Positions 37,213-48,123 of a stretch of 64,000 nucleotides of DNA are shown one piece after another. The DNA lies in contig NZ_CP014228.1 of assembly GCF_001553565.1 (NCBI RefSeq), positions 2,542,001 to 2,606,000 of the forward strand, read 5' to 3'. This DNA comes from Actinomyces radicidentis. GTDB taxonomy: Bacteria; Actinomycetota; Actinomycetes; Actinomycetales; Actinomycetaceae. The notes under the pieces were generated by a model. The model saw nothing but the letters and a program-made list of their open reading frames with translations. It ran no database searches and was not told the DNA's origin. The translations under genes and the position numbers were made by a program. Positions within the stretch are counted from its first letter, which is position 1. Every line of letters begins with the position of its first letter.

Positions 37213-38385
37213 CTACGACAGGACGACGCGCCAGCCGCGGGCGTCGAGGGCCTGCTCGAGGCGCTGAGCGCTGGAGGGCAGCACAGAGAGCATGGCGAGG
37301 CCGGCGCTCCGCCCGGGCGAGTGCTCCATGGCGAAGTCCTCGATGTTGACCTCCGCCTCGCCGACCTCGGTGAAGAGGCGGCCGAGCATGCCGGGCTCGT
37401 CGGGGACGAGGACCTGGACCTCGGCGTAGCGGCGCGGCGCCCCGCCGTGCTTGCCGGGGATGCGCGCCTGACCGGCGTTGCCGCGGCTCATGACGTCGGT
37501 GATGGCGCCGACGGCGCCGGGTGCGATGTCCCCGGTCCGTCCGGGCGCCGTGTACGCCTCGCTGCCCGGGTCGACGGCGGCGGGGGCGATGCCCTCGATG
37601 AGCGCGTCGAGGTCCTCGCGGACCCTCCGCAGCTGCTCGACGACGGGGCCGGCGTTGCCGACGAGGATCGCCGACCACAGGCGCGGGTCGGAGGCCGCGA
37701 TGCGCGTCGTGTCGCGCAGCCCCTGCCCGGCCAGCGCGAGCGAGGCCTCGGGCAGGGACTCCAGACGTGCGGCGAGGAGGGAGGAGATGAGCTGGGGCAC
37801 GTGGCTGACGGCGGCGACGGAGGCGTCCTGCTCGGCGGCGGTCATGCGCACGGGCGTGGCGCCGACGTCGACGGCGAGGTTGCGCACGACGAGCTCCGCC
37901 TCCGGGGTGGCGCCGTCGGCGACGACCACCCACGGTCGGCCGACGAAGAGGTCGGAGTCCGCGGCACCGGCGCCGGAGAGCTCGCGCCCGGCCATGGGGT
38001 GGCTGCCGACGTAGCGGGCAACGGCCTCTCCCCCGCGGGCGCGCACCTCGGCGGCGATGCGGTCCTTGACGGAGGCGACGTCGGTGACGACGGCGCCCGC
38101 GTGGGCGGCCAGCGCGTCGAGGACGACGGCGGCGGTGACGTCGGGAGGCGTGGCGACGACGACCAGCGCGGGCTCGGCGGACTCCCCGGTGCGCACGGCC
38201 CCGGCGCCCATGTCTCGGGCCAGCGCGAGCGAGGTCGGCGAGGTGTCGGCGAGCTGGACCTCGACGCCGGCCGCCGTGAGGGCCAGGGCGAGCGAGGTGC
38301 CGAGCAGCCCGGTGCCGATGACGAGGACCGGGCCGGTGGTCGCGACGGCGGCCGTCGTCAGGTCGGTGCCGGGCGCGGCGCTCAC
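37213..38385 (-). CDS. tyrA: Prephenate dehydrogenase with C-terminal ACT domain
   Basis: A 390-residue tyrosine-biosynthesis enzyme, prephenate to 4-hydroxyphenylpyruvate with NAD(P)+. Rossmann motif VIGTGLLGTSLALAL (22-36), the catalytic-His block YVGSHPMAGRELSGAGAA (near 128), DLFVGRPWVV and SHVPQLISSLLAARL. Residues 310-390 (YAEVQVLVPDEPGMLGRLFTEVGEAE in part) form an ACT domain, suggesting feedback by tyrosine. GTG start overlaps rluB stop (GTGA). It is inserted between rluB and cmk-der relative to the mycobacterial order. Confidence 0.94.
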   Translation of the reverse strand: MSAAPGTDLTTAAVATTGPVLVIGTGLLGTSLALALTAAGVEVQLADTSPTSLALARDMGAGAVRTGESAEPALVVVATPPDVTAAVVLDALAAHAGAVVTDVASVKDRIAAEVRARGGEAVARYVGSHPMAGRELSGAGAADSDLFVGRPWVVVADGATPEAELVVRNLAVDVGATPVRMTAAEQDASVAAVSHVPQLISSLLAARLESLPEASLALAGQGLRDTTRIAASDPRLWSAILVGNAGPVVEQLRRVREDLDALIEGIAPAAVDPGSEAYTAPGRTGDIAPGAVGAITDVMSRGNAGQARIPGKHGGAPRRYAEVQVLVPDEPGMLGRLFTEVGEAEVNIEDFAMEHSPGRSAGLAMLSVLPSSAQRLEQALDARGWRVVLS

Positions 38386-39356
38386 AGCCCGACCTCCTTC
38401 TGGAGGGCGGCGACCTCGTCTCCGGTGAGGGCCCGCATCTCGCCGGGGCGCAACCCGCCGACGGACAGGGGACCGAGCTTGGTGCGCGCGAGCCGCTTGA
38501 CCGGGTGGTCGACGGCGGCGAGCATGCGGCGGACGATCCGGTTGCGGCCCGAGTGCAGGCTGACCTCCACGATGGAGCCGGCCGGTCCGGAGTCCTTGAC
38601 GGTGACGCGGTCGGCGTGGATCTGGCCGTCCTCGAGCTCGATCCCGCTGCGGAGCTTGCGCGGCACCCAGTGCTCGACCTCCCCGGCGACGATCGCGACG
38701 TAGGTCTTGGAGATCTCGTAGCTGGGGTGCATGAGGCGGTGGGCGAGCTCGCCGTCGTTCGACAGGAGCAGGAGGCCCTCGGTCTCGGTGTCGAGGCGCC
38801 CGACGTGGACGAGGCGGACACCGGCGGCGCGCTCGGTGCCGCCGAGCTCCTCGACGTGCTCGTCAACCCACCGCTGCCCGAACTCGGCGACGGTCGGCCG
38901 CCCCTCGGGGTCCTCCATGGTGGTGACGACGCCCGCCGGCTTGTTGAGCAGGACGGTGACGACGTCGGGGTTGGTGAGCACGCGGGAGCCGTCGACGCGG
39001 ATCTCCTGGGTGAGCGGGTCGACGCGCACGCCGGGCTCGGTGACGACGACGCCATCGACGCTCACGCGGCCGGCGGAGATGAGGCCCTCGCAGGCGCGGC
39101 GGGAGGCGACGCCGGCGTGGGCGAGGACCTTCTGGAGGCGCTCGCCGTCCTCGACGTAAGGGTCGTCCTCCCCGCCGCGGGCGGCGCGGCGGCGTGCGGC
39201 GTCGGCCGCCGCCTCGTCCTCCTCGGAGAGCGCCTCGGCGTCGAAGGCCGCGAGCTCGTCGGCGTCGGCGTCCTCGTCCAGCTCCTCGAGGTCGTCCTCG
39301 TCGTAGAACTCCTCCGTGCCCAGGTCGAGCTCGTCGTCGCGGTCGTGGCTGCTCAT
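38382..39356 (-). CDS. rluB: Ribosomal large-subunit pseudouridine synthase, RluB/RsuA family
   Basis: A 324-residue enzyme. Residues 1-65 are a strongly acidic extension (DEDDLEELDEDADADEL). The S4 RNA-binding domain follows (RLQKVLAHAGVASRRACEGLI), then the catalytic fold with GRLDTETEGLLLLSNDGELAHRLMHP carrying the Asp nucleophile, and GRNRIVRRMLAAVDHPVKRL. It modifies a uridine in 23S rRNA (or 16S). Overlaps scpB by ATGA. The acidic tail is unusual for an RNA binder and typical of actinobacterial homologues. Confidence 0.93.
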   Translation of the reverse strand: MSSHDRDDELDLGTEEFYDEDDLEELDEDADADELAAFDAEALSEEDEAAADAARRRAARGGEDDPYVEDGERLQKVLAHAGVASRRACEGLISAGRVSVDGVVVTEPGVRVDPLTQEIRVDGSRVLTNPDVVTVLLNKPAGVVTTMEDPEGRPTVAEFGQRWVDEHVEELGGTERAAGVRLVHVGRLDTETEGLLLLSNDGELAHRLMHPSYEISKTYVAIVAGEVEHWVPRKLRSGIELEDGQIHADRVTVKDSGPAGSIVEVSLHSGRNRIVRRMLAAVDHPVKRLARTKLGPLSVGGLRPGEMRALTGDEVAALQKEVGL

Positions 39357-40045
39357 CGCAGGCTCCTTTCGCTCATCTCGTCCTCGATGTCGCCGAGCGC
39401 GCTCGCGTCGGGCAGGTAGGGGGCCAGGGGCGGGAGCTCCTCGAGGGACTCCAGCCCGAGGTACTCGAGGAACTCGGTCGTGGTGCGGTACAGGATGGCG
39501 CCGCTCGCCTCCGCGCCGGCCTCCTCGATGAGGCCGCGGGTGTGGAGGGTGCGCACGACGCCGTCGACGTTGACGCCGCGGATCGCGGCGACGCGCCCGC
39601 GGGTGACGGGCTGGCGGTAGGCGATGACGGCGAGGGTCTCGAGGGCGGCCTGGGACAGGCGCGCGGTGGCGCCGCCGATGACGAAGCGCTCGACGAGGTC
39701 GTGGAACTCCGGGGCGGAGGCGAGGCGCCAGCCGCCGGCCACGTGGCGCAGGACGAAGCCGTGCTGGCGGCCCGTTCCCGTGGCGACGCCCGCGTGGGTG
39801 GCGGAGCCGTCGTACTCGGCGGCGAGGTCCTCGAGGACGGCGGTGGCGGTCTCAGCGCTCACGCCGAGCGCGTCGCTGAGGGCGGCTGCGGTGACGGGCT
39901 CGTCGGCGACGATGAGGACGGCCTCGGTGGCGCGCCGGAGCTCGGGGGCGGACAGGAGCGAGAGCTGGGTGGCGTGCCCGGGCTGCTCGTCCGGCGTCCC
40001 CGGCGGCGGCGTCGGCTGCCCCTGGGCGGGGTCGGTGCTGCTCAA
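39353..40045 (-). CDS. scpB: Segregation and condensation protein B
   Basis: A 230-residue winged-helix kleisin partner. Blocks: EAVLIVADEPVTAAALSDALGV, WRLASAPEF, RLSQAALETLAVIAYRQPVTRGRVAAIRGVNVDGVVRTL (in parts), GRGLIEEAG-like. With ScpA and SMC it forms the bacterial condensin. The start is a rare TTG at 40045, overlapping the scpA stop as TTGA; no other start in frame fits. Strict coupling keeps ScpA and ScpB in proportion. Confidence 0.93.
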   Translation of the reverse strand: MSSTDPAQGQPTPPPGTPDEQPGHATQLSLLSAPELRRATEAVLIVADEPVTAAALSDALGVSAETATAVLEDLAAEYDGSATHAGVATGTGRQHGFVLRHVAGGWRLASAPEFHDLVERFVIGGATARLSQAALETLAVIAYRQPVTRGRVAAIRGVNVDGVVRTLHTRGLIEEAGAEASGAILYRTTTEFLEYLGLESLEELPPLAPYLPDASALGDIEDEMSERSLR

Positions 40046-41007
40046 TCGAACTCCTCCTCGGCGTCGGCTCCCATGGTGCCCGTGAGGTCCTCGTCGGTGC
40101 CGCACCAGGACACGGTGATCTCCCCCATCGCCTGCTCCTGCTCGAGGTCGACGGCGCCCTGCCTGTGCATGATGAGGAGGGCGAGGAAGCGGGCGACGAC
40201 GACGGCGGTGCGGTCCGCGTCCTCGGTGAGCTCGGTGAAGGTGCGCGAGCCGTGCCTGTGCAGGAGGAGTGCGAGCAGGCTCATCTGCTCGCCGACGGGC
40301 ACGCGCTCGTGGAGGTGGACGGTCTGGACCTCGGGCTCGCCGGGCCGAGTGAGGACACCCGCCATGATCCGGGCGAGCTCGTCGGGGCTGATCGTGGAGA
40401 CGAGGCGCGGCAGGAGGGCGGCGAGCTCGGGGTCGAGTCCGACGACGCGCGGGTGTGAGCGGCGGGCGGTCTCGCCGCGCTCGCGCATCCAGTCGGCGGC
40501 CTCCTTGTAGGCGCGGTACTGGAGGAGCCGGGCGAAGAGGAGGTCGCGCGCCTCAAGGAGCTCGGCGACGTCCTCGTCGTCCTCGTCGCCGTCGTGCGGG
40601 AGGAGCCGGTGCGCCTTGAGGGCGAGCAGGGTCGCGGCCACGAGCAGGAACTCGCTGGCGTGCCCGAGGTCCCAGTCAGCGCGCATGTGGGCGATGAACT
40701 CGTCGGTGACCTCCGCCAGGGCGAGCTCCGTGACGTCGAGGCGCTTGCGGGCGATGAGCGCGAGGAGCAGGTCGAAGGGGCCCTCGAACTGCGGGAGGGC
40801 GACGTTGAAGCCCGGGACGCGGGCGGGGCCGGTGGGCTCGACGCCCTCACCGGTCAGCGGCGCGGGTGCACCGGCCTCGTGCTGCTCGGCGCCGGGGTCG
40901 GCCGCACGGCGGTCCGCGCCGTCGGGCTGGTCCTCCCCCGGCGCTACGACGCTCTGCGCCGCGGCCTCGGGAACGCCGTTGGCGGGCGCCGTCGTCTCAG
41001 GCGACAT
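40042..41007 (-). CDS. scpA: Segregation and condensation protein A (kleisin)
   Basis: A 321-residue kleisin bridging SMC heads. After a variable 65-residue Ala/Pro/Glu-rich N-terminus comes FEGPFDLLLALIARKRLDVTELALAEV (in parts), SEFLLVAATLLALKAHRLLP, and the C-terminal winged helix FLALLIMHRQGAVDLEQEQ. ATG 41007 lies within the end of parA (11-base overlap). Conserved parA-scpA-scpB-rluB order as in Rv1708-Rv1711. Confidence 0.93.
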   Translation of the reverse strand: MSPETTAPANGVPEAAAQSVVAPGEDQPDGADRRAADPGAEQHEAGAPAPLTGEGVEPTGPARVPGFNVALPQFEGPFDLLLALIARKRLDVTELALAEVTDEFIAHMRADWDLGHASEFLLVAATLLALKAHRLLPHDGDEDDEDVAELLEARDLLFARLLQYRAYKEAADWMRERGETARRSHPRVVGLDPELAALLPRLVSTISPDELARIMAGVLTRPGEPEVQTVHLHERVPVGEQMSLLALLLHRHGSRTFTELTEDADRTAVVVARFLALLIMHRQGAVDLEQEQAMGEITVSWCGTDEDLTGTMGADAEEEFD

Positions 41008-41866
41008 CGCCGCGGTCGATGATCTCCCTGGCGAGGCGGCGGTAGGCCTCGGCGCCGGGGTGCGTGGGCGCGTAGCTCGTGATGGGCTCGCTCGCCACGG
41101 AGGCGTCCGGGAACTTGATGGTGCGGCGGATCCGGGTGTCGAAGAGCTTGTCGCCGAAGGCCTCGGCGAGGCGCTCGAGGACCTCTCGCGAGTGGAGGGT
41201 TCGGGTGTCGACCATCGTGGCGAGGATGCCGTCGATCTGGAGGCGCGGGTTGAGGCGGTCGCGCACGCGGTCGACGGTCTCGACGAGGAGGGCGACGCCG
41301 CGCAGGGCGAAGAACTCGGTCTCGAGCGGGATGATGACGCCGTGCGCCGCGGTGAGGGCGTTGATGGCGAGGAGGCCGAGCGAGGGCTGGCAGTCCACGA
41401 GGATGACGTCGTACTCGTCCATGACGGGGCGGAGGACCCGCTGGAGGGCCTGCTCGCGGGCGACCTCGTTGACGAGCTGGACCTCGGCGGCCGAGAGGTC
41501 GATGTTCGCCGGGACGATGTCGAGGCCCTCGGTGCTCGTGCGGTGGATGACGGGGCGGATGTCCGGCTTGGCGGAGACGAGGAGGTCGTAGATCGTCTCG
41601 TCGAGCTCCTGGGAGTTGATGCCCAGGCCGGCGGAGGCGGCGCCCTGCGGGTCGAAGTCGATGATGAGGACGCGGCGGCCGTACTCGGCGAGCGAGGCGC
41701 CGAGGTTGATGGTGGTCGTCGTCTTGCCGACGCCGCCCTTCTGGTTGCACATCGCGATGACGCGGGCGGGGCCGTGGGACTCCAGGGGCGCGGGGACCGG
41801 GAAGACCTTCTCCGGCGGGGTGGTGTCGGGCAGGTCGATGAGGCCGGGCTGGTTGGAGTCACTCAC
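40997..41866 (-). CDS. parA: ParA-family ATPase linked to scpAB
   Basis: A 289-residue Walker ATPase. Deviant Walker A CNQKGGVGKTTTTINL (40-55), DFDPQGAASAGLG, and VDCQPSLGLLAINALT are diagnostic of Soj/ParA. It is the copy beside scpAB, not the oriC-linked parAB (no parB here), so it probably aids chromosome segregation or positioning with SMC. GTG start at 41866 has TAGGGT (41874-41879) seven bases upstream: leaderless. First gene of the long parA-scpA-scpB-rluB-tyrA operon. Confidence 0.93.
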   Translation of the reverse strand: MSDSNQPGLIDLPDTTPPEKVFPVPAPLESHGPARVIAMCNQKGGVGKTTTTINLGASLAEYGRRVLIIDFDPQGAASAGLGINSQELDETIYDLLVSAKPDIRPVIHRTSTEGLDIVPANIDLSAAEVQLVNEVAREQALQRVLRPVMDEYDVILVDCQPSLGLLAINALTAAHGVIIPLETEFFALRGVALLVETVDRVRDRLNPRLQIDGILATMVDTRTLHSREVLERLAEAFGDKLFDTRIRRTIKFPDASVASEPITSYAPTHPGAEAYRRLAREIIDRGDVA

Positions 41867-42020
41867 GGCGGAAACCCTAACGCACGGCGCCGCTCCGGGT
41901 CCCGGGCGTTCTGGACGACGAGCAGCAGCCCGCCGACGGCGCCGGCGCGTTGACGCCGCACTGCTCCTGGGCGGTCCGTCGTCGTGGAGCGGCCGGGTTC
42001 CGACGGCGCCCGCCGCGCGT

Positions 42021-43022
42021 TCAGCCGAGCGCGCGCGGGTGGCTCGTGGCGTAGACCTCCCGGAGCTGGTCGACGGTGACCTTCGTGTAGATCTGCGTCG
42101 TCGTCACCGAGGCGTGGCCGAGCATCTCCTGGACGACGCGGACGTCGGCGCCGCCGGCCAGCAGGTGGGTGGCGAAGGAGTGGCGCAGCGTGTGCGGCGA
42201 GATGTGGCGCTCCCCGTCTCCCTCCCCGCCCGTGAGCCGGGCTCGCTCAGCGGCCTGCTGGAGGACGGCCCACGCGCTCTGCCGGGACAGGGGCCGGCCC
42301 AGGGTGTTGAGGAAGACCTCCGGCACTCCCCTGCCCTTCTCGGCGAGGACGGGCCGGCCCTGGACGAGGTAGGCCTCGAGGGCGTCCCAGGCGTAGCCGC
42401 CCATGGGCACGATCCGCTCCTTGCGGCCCTTGCCGAACAGGCGCAGGCAGCCCGACTCGCGGTCGAGGTCGTCGACGACGAGGCCGACGGCCTCGGAGAT
42501 GCGGGCGCCCGTGGCGTAGAGGAGCTCGAGAAGGGCACGGTCGCGCAGGCTCACCGGCGAGTCGTCGACGCTCGCCGCCTCGAGGAGGGCGCGGACCTCG
42601 TCGACGGTGAGGGCCTTGGGCAGACGGCGGCCGACCTGGGGCGGACGGACGGCGGCGGAGGGGTCCTCGCGGGTGGTGCCCTCGGCGAGGAGGAACTTGT
42701 GCCAGCCGCGCACGGCGGTCACGGTGCGCGAGGCCGAGGAGGCGGCGAGCGGCCGCCCGCCGTCCTCCCCCGTGCGCAGCGCCTCGGCGAAGGCGGTGAC
42801 GTCGGCCTCGGTGACGGCGTCGGGCTCCGTGACGGAGCGGCTCGTGAGGAAGTCGGCGTACCTCGTGAGGTCCCGCTCGTAGGCGGCCAGGGTGTTGGGG
42901 CTCAGGCCCCGCTCGACGCGGAGGTGGGCGAGGTAGCCGCGAAGGGCACGGGCGAGCGCGTCACCGCGCGGGTCCGAGCCCGTGCGAGCGGAGTCCTGCT
43001 CCGGGCCCACCGCGGTGGTCAC
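42021..43022 (-). CDS. xerD: Tyrosine recombinase XerD
   Basis: A 333-residue recombinase that resolves chromosome dimers at dif with XerC. N-terminal SAM-like domain ([23 protein letters not shown] in parts) and catalytic domain with Arg in [13 protein letters not shown], Lys in [41 protein letters not shown] with Tyr nucleophile. GTG start coupled to secG (GTGA). The family call XerD rather than XerC rests on position near scpAB. Confidence 0.92.
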   Translation of the reverse strand: MTTAVGPEQDSARTGSDPRGDALARALRGYLAHLRVERGLSPNTLAAYERDLTRYADFLTSRSVTEPDAVTEADVTAFAEALRTGEDGGRPLAASSASRTVTAVRGWHKFLLAEGTTREDPSAAVRPPQVGRRLPKALTVDEVRALLEAASVDDSPVSLRDRALLELLYATGARISEAVGLVVDDLDRESGCLRLFGKGRKERIVPMGGYAWDALEAYLVQGRPVLAEKGRGVPEVFLNTLGRPLSRQSAWAVLQQAAERARLTGGEGDGERHISPHTLRHSFATHLLAGGADVRVVQEMLGHASVTTTQIYTKVTVDQLREVYATSHPRALG

Positions 43023-43261
43023 GCGAACTTGGCGATGAGGCCCAGGCCGACGATCGTGACGGCCCAGGTGATGGCGAAGGCGACGGTGATGCGGTCGAGG
43101 TTGCGCTCGGCGACGCCGGAGGAGCCGGCCGAGGAGGAGACGCCGCCCCCGAACATGTCGGACAGGCCGCCTCCCTTGCCCTTGTGCAGGAGGATCGACA
43201 GGATGAGGAAGATGCTCGTGAGGACGAGGAGCACCTTGAGGATGATCGTGAGGACGCCCAC
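43019..43261 (-). CDS. secG: Preprotein translocase subunit SecG
   Basis: An 80-residue inner-membrane protein with two helices (residues 3-24 and 58-78) and the loop [17 protein letters not shown], the SecG signature. It assists SecYEG protein export. GTG at 43261 has GAAGGGA seven bases upstream. Gene order tpiA-secG is typical of actinobacteria. Its stop is coupled to xerD. Confidence 0.93.
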   Translation of the reverse strand: MGVLTIILKVLLVLTSIFLILSILLHKGKGGGLSDMFGGGVSSSAGSSGVAERNLDRITVAFAITWAVTIVGLGLIAKFA

Positions 43262-43345
43262 GCGTGGTCCCTTCGGGATTCGGTTCCGCACCCTGGGGAC
43301 GACCCGGGGCGGTGTGTCTGAGCGGGACTCTACCCGACGCGCGCG

Positions 43346-43387
43346 CCGGGGCCCGGTCTCCTCGGGGGTGAGGTGACCGGGCCCCGG
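43346..43387 (-). terminator. Hairpin between tpiA and secG
   Basis: Perfect 13-bp stem (43346-43358 with 43375-43387), 16-base loop, in the 185-base gap after tpiA. Confidence 0.7.
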
Positions 43388-43446
43388 TCCTGCGCTGTTC
43401 GGCGGTGCGTGCGGCGGCTCAGGGCCGCGCGCCGCACCGGCGCCGA

Positions 43447-44226
43447 TCAGGCGTAGAAGTTGGCCATCTCGGCGAAGGAGTCGGCCTTGAGCGAGGCACC
43501 GCCGATGAGGGCGCCGTCGACGTCGGCCTGGGCCATGAGCTCCTTGACGTTGCCGGGCTTGGCGGAGCCGCCGTAGAGGACACGGGTGGCGTCGGCGGTG
43601 GCGTCGCCGTAGTCGGCGCGGAGGGCCTCGCGGATCGCGCCGCAGACCTCCTGTGCGTCCTCGGCGGTGGCGGTCTCGCCGGTGCCGATGGCCCAGATGG
43701 GCTCGTAGGCGATGACGATCTTGGCGACGTCCTCGGCGCTCCAGCCCTTGAGGGCGGCGCGGATCTGGCCGAGCACGAAGTCGACGTGGGTGCCCGCCTT
43801 GCGGATCTCGAGGTCCTCGCCGCAGCAGAGGATCGGGGTCATGCCGGCGTCGAGGACCTTGCGGGCCTTCTCGCCGACGAGCTCGTCGGACTCGTTGTGG
43901 TACTCGCGGCGCTCGGAGTGGCCCATGACGACGTAGGTGCAGCCGAGCTTGGTGAGCATCTCGGTGGAGATCTCGCCGGTGTAGGCGCCGTTGTCGTGCA
44001 CGGAGACGTCCTGGGCGCCGTACTTGATGTCGAGGTCGTCGGCGTCGACGATCGTCTGGACGGTGCGGATGTCGGTGAACGGCGGGATGACGAGGACCTC
44101 GCACTTGGCGTAGTCGTGGTCGGCGTCCTTGAGGGCCATCGCGAGGCCCTGGACGAGGTGGTTGGCCTCGAGGTGGTCGAGGTTCATCTTCCAGTTGCCC
44201 GCCATGAGCGGGATGCGGTTCGACAT
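43447..44226 (-). CDS. tpiA: Triosephosphate isomerase
   Basis: A 259-residue TIM barrel interconverting dihydroxyacetone phosphate and glyceraldehyde-3-phosphate. Catalytic residues visible: Asn/Lys in [12 protein letters not shown] (residues 8-19), His in [12 protein letters not shown], Glu in [16 protein letters not shown], and [12 protein letters not shown] phosphate grip. ATG 44226 follows AAGGAG. Separated from pgk by 76 bases with a hairpin. Confidence 0.97.
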   Translation of the reverse strand: MSNRIPLMAGNWKMNLDHLEANHLVQGLAMALKDADHDYAKCEVLVIPPFTDIRTVQTIVDADDLDIKYGAQDVSVHDNGAYTGEISTEMLTKLGCTYVVMGHSERREYHNESDELVGEKARKVLDAGMTPILCCGEDLEIRKAGTHVDFVLGQIRAALKGWSAEDVAKIVIAYEPIWAIGTGETATAEDAQEVCGAIREALRADYGDATADATRVLYGGSAKPGNVKELMAQADVDGALIGGASLKADSFAEMANFYA

Positions 44227-44264
44227 GGGAACTCCTTGTGGTCTGTGGTGTGGTGACGTGCGGG

Positions 44265-44293
44265 CGCCCGGCCGCTGCGAGGGCGGCCGGGCG
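44265..44293 (-). terminator. Hairpin between pgk and tpiA
   Basis: Eleven-bp stem (44265-44275 with 44283-44293), seven-base loop. Confidence 0.65.
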
Positions 44294-44302
44294 GGTCCGG
44301 TC

Positions 44303-45496
44303 TCAGTCGGCGAGGACGGCGATGCCCGGGAGGGTCTTGCCCTCGAGGAGCTCGAGGGAGGCGCCGCCACCGGTGGAGATGTGGGAGAAGGTGGACTCGT
44401 CGAAGCCGAGCGTGCGCACGGCCGCGGCGGAGTCGCCGCCGCCGATGACGCTGAAGGCCTCGGAGTCGGAGATCGCCTGGGCGACGGCCTTGGTGCCGGC
44501 GGCGAAGGCGGGGAACTCGAAGACGCCCATGGGGCCGTTCCAGACGACGGTCTTGGAGGAGGCGATGGCGTCCGCGTAGAGCTTCTGCGTCTTCGGGCCG
44601 ACGTCGAGGCCCATCTGGTCGGCCGGGATGGCGTCCGCGTCCACCGTGGTGGCGGGGGCGTCGGCCTTGAACTCGGGGGCGACGACGACGTCGACGGGGA
44701 CGAGGAGCTCGACGCCCTTCTCCTTCGCGGTCTCCAGGTAGCCCTTGACCGTGTCGATCTGGTCCTTCTCGAGGAGGGAGGTGCCGACCTCGTAGCCCTG
44801 GGCGGCGAGGAAGGTGAAGGCCATGCCGCCGCCGATGAGGAGGCGGTCGGCCTTGCCGAGGAGGTTGGCGATGACGCCGAGCTTGTCGGAGACCTTGGAG
44901 CCCCCGAGGACGACGGTGTAGGGGCGCTCGGGGTCGTTGACGGCCTTGGAGAGGGACTCGATCTCCTTGCCGACGAGGAGGCCGGCGGCGGCGGGCAGGA
45001 TCTGCGCGACGTCGTAGACGGAGGCCTGCTTGCGGTGGACGACGCCGAAGCCGTCGGAGACGAAGACGTCGGCGAGGGAGGCGAGCTCCTTGGCGAAGGC
45101 GGCGCGCTCGGCGTCGTCCTTGCTGGTCTCGGCGGCGTTGAAGCGGACGTTCTCGAGGAGGACGATCTCGCCGTCGGCGAGCTCGGAGACGGCCTTCTTG
45201 GCGGACTCGCCGACGGTGTCCTCGGCGAGGGTGACCTTCACGCCGGTGACCTCGGCGAGGCGCTCGGCGACGGGGGCCAGCGAGTAGTCGGGGTTGACCT
45301 GGCCCTTGGGACGGCCCAAGTGCGCGACGATGATGATCTTGGCGCCGGCGCCGATGAGCTTCTTCAGCGTCGGGAGGGCGGCCTGGATGCGGCCGTCGTC
45401 GGTGATGTTCTTCTCGGCGTCGAGCGGGACGTTGAAGTCGGAGCGGACCAGGACGCGCTTGCCCTTGAGGTCGCCCAGGGACTCGATGGTCTTCAT
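44303..45496 (-). CDS. pgk: Phosphoglycerate kinase
   Basis: A 397-residue glycolytic kinase making ATP from 1,3-bisphosphoglycerate. [16 protein letters not shown] (substrate loop), [43 protein letters not shown] and [13 protein letters not shown] nucleotide loop are all present. MKTIESL start at 45496 follows GAGAGG; an ATG four codons upstream has no ribosome site. Preceded by a 198-base gap with a strong hairpin after gap. Confidence 0.97.
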   Translation of the reverse strand: MKTIESLGDLKGKRVLVRSDFNVPLDAEKNITDDGRIQAALPTLKKLIGAGAKIIIVAHLGRPKGQVNPDYSLAPVAERLAEVTGVKVTLAEDTVGESAKKAVSELADGEIVLLENVRFNAAETSKDDAERAAFAKELASLADVFVSDGFGVVHRKQASVYDVAQILPAAAGLLVGKEIESLSKAVNDPERPYTVVLGGSKVSDKLGVIANLLGKADRLLIGGGMAFTFLAAQGYEVGTSLLEKDQIDTVKGYLETAKEKGVELLVPVDVVVAPEFKADAPATTVDADAIPADQMGLDVGPKTQKLYADAIASSKTVVWNGPMGVFEFPAFAAGTKAVAQAISDSEAFSVIGGGDSAAAVRTLGFDESTFSHISTGGGASLELLEGKTLPGIAVLAD

Positions 45497-45584
45497 GAAA
45501 CCTCTCATCGGTGGTGGTGGATGCTGCTGCGGGACGGGGCGTGACCGCGGCGTGGCGCCGTGCTGACGGGGCCCCGTGACGACT

Positions 45585-45618
45585 GACGCCCGCGCACGCA
45601 GTGGCGTGCGCGGGCGTC
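45585..45618 (-). terminator. Hairpin between gap and pgk
   Basis: Perfect 15-bp stem (45585-45599 with 45604-45618), loop AGTG, about 75 bases beyond gap. A second palindrome ACGGGGCCCCGT lies at 45566-45577. Confidence 0.75.
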
Positions 45619-45694
45619 GGTCTCGTCAGGTGCTCGCGGCGGAGTCGCTCACGGGAGTGCCGGGGGCTCTCTGCGCGCGGGCCTCAGGACGGGC

Positions 45695-47102
<1,408 letters not shown>

Positions 47103-48083
47103 TCAGAGGTCGAGCATGTCCTGGGTGAGGACGGACTCGGTGTCCGGGACGCCCGTCTCGTGCGCCTTCTTGTCCGCCATCGCCAGGAGCCGGCGGATGC
47201 GGCCGGCGACGGCGTCCTTGGTGAGCTGGGGGTCGGAGAGCTGGCCGAGCTCCTCGAGGCTCGCCTGCTTGTGCTCGATGCGCAGCCGGCCCGCCTGGAC
47301 GAGGTGCTCGGGGACCTCGCCGCCGAGGATCTCGAAGGCGCGCTCGACGCGCGCCCCCGACGCCACCGCGGCGCGCGCCGAGCGGCGCAGGTTGGCGTCG
47401 TCGAAGTTGGCGAGGCGGTTCGCGGTGCCGCGGGACTCACGGCGCGAGCGGCGCTCGCCCCAGAGCTTCTGGGCCTCGGTGGCGCCCATCCTCTCGAGGA
47501 GGACGCCGATGGCCTCGCCGTCGCGCACGACGACGCGGTCGGCACCGCGGACCTCCCGTGCCTTGGCGGTGATGTCGAAGGTGCGCGCGCGGCCGACGAG
47601 GGCGAGGGCCGCCTCGGAGCCGGGGCAGGTGACCTCGAGGGAGGAGGAGCGTCCGGGCTCGGTGAGGGAGCCGCGCGCGAGAAAGGCACCGCGCCAGGCG
47701 GAGGCGGCCACGTTGCGGCCGCCCTGGACGACGGAGACCGGCATGCCGCGCACGGGGCGCCCGCGCCCGTCGACGAGGCCGACGAGACGCGCGAGGTCCT
47801 GGCCGCGGTCGCCCACGCGCAGGACGTAGCGGTTGCCGCGGTGCAGGGAACCGCCCTGGACGACCATGACCTCGGGCTCCATCCCGTAGAGGTCTTTGAG
47901 CTCGCGGTGCAGGCGCCGGACGGCGCCGCCGTGGTCGAGCTCGGCCTCGACGACGATGCGCCCGGAGACGATGTGGAGGCCCCCGGCGAAGCGCAGCATC
48001 GTCGCGACCTCCGCGCGGCGCTGGGCCGCGTTCTCGGTGCTCACGCGCGCGAGCTCGTCCTTGACGGTGACCGTCAGCGACAT
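47103..48083 (-). CDS. whiA: Sporulation/cell-division regulator WhiA
   Basis: A 326-residue regulator: an N-terminal LAGLIDADG-like fold ([35 protein letters not shown]) and a C-terminal helix-turn-helix ([29 protein letters not shown] in parts, with [18 protein letters not shown]). In Streptomyces it activates division genes with WhiB; in Bacillus it affects division and chromosome segregation. ATG 48083 follows AAGGAG. Last of the rapZ-yvcK-whiA block. Confidence 0.95.
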   Translation of the reverse strand: MSLTVTVKDELARVSTENAAQRRAEVATMLRFAGGLHIVSGRIVVEAELDHGGAVRRLHRELKDLYGMEPEVMVVQGGSLHRGNRYVLRVGDRGQDLARLVGLVDGRGRPVRGMPVSVVQGGRNVAASAWRGAFLARGSLTEPGRSSSLEVTCPGSEAALALVGRARTFDITAKAREVRGADRVVVRDGEAIGVLLERMGATEAQKLWGERRSRRESRGTANRLANFDDANLRRSARAAVASGARVERAFEILGGEVPEHLVQAGRLRIEHKQASLEELGQLSDPQLTKDAVAGRIRRLLAMADKKAHETGVPDTESVLTQDMLDL

Positions 48084-48123
48084 GTCCTGGTCTCCTTGCA
48101 CTTCCTGGCTGGTGGGTCGCCCG

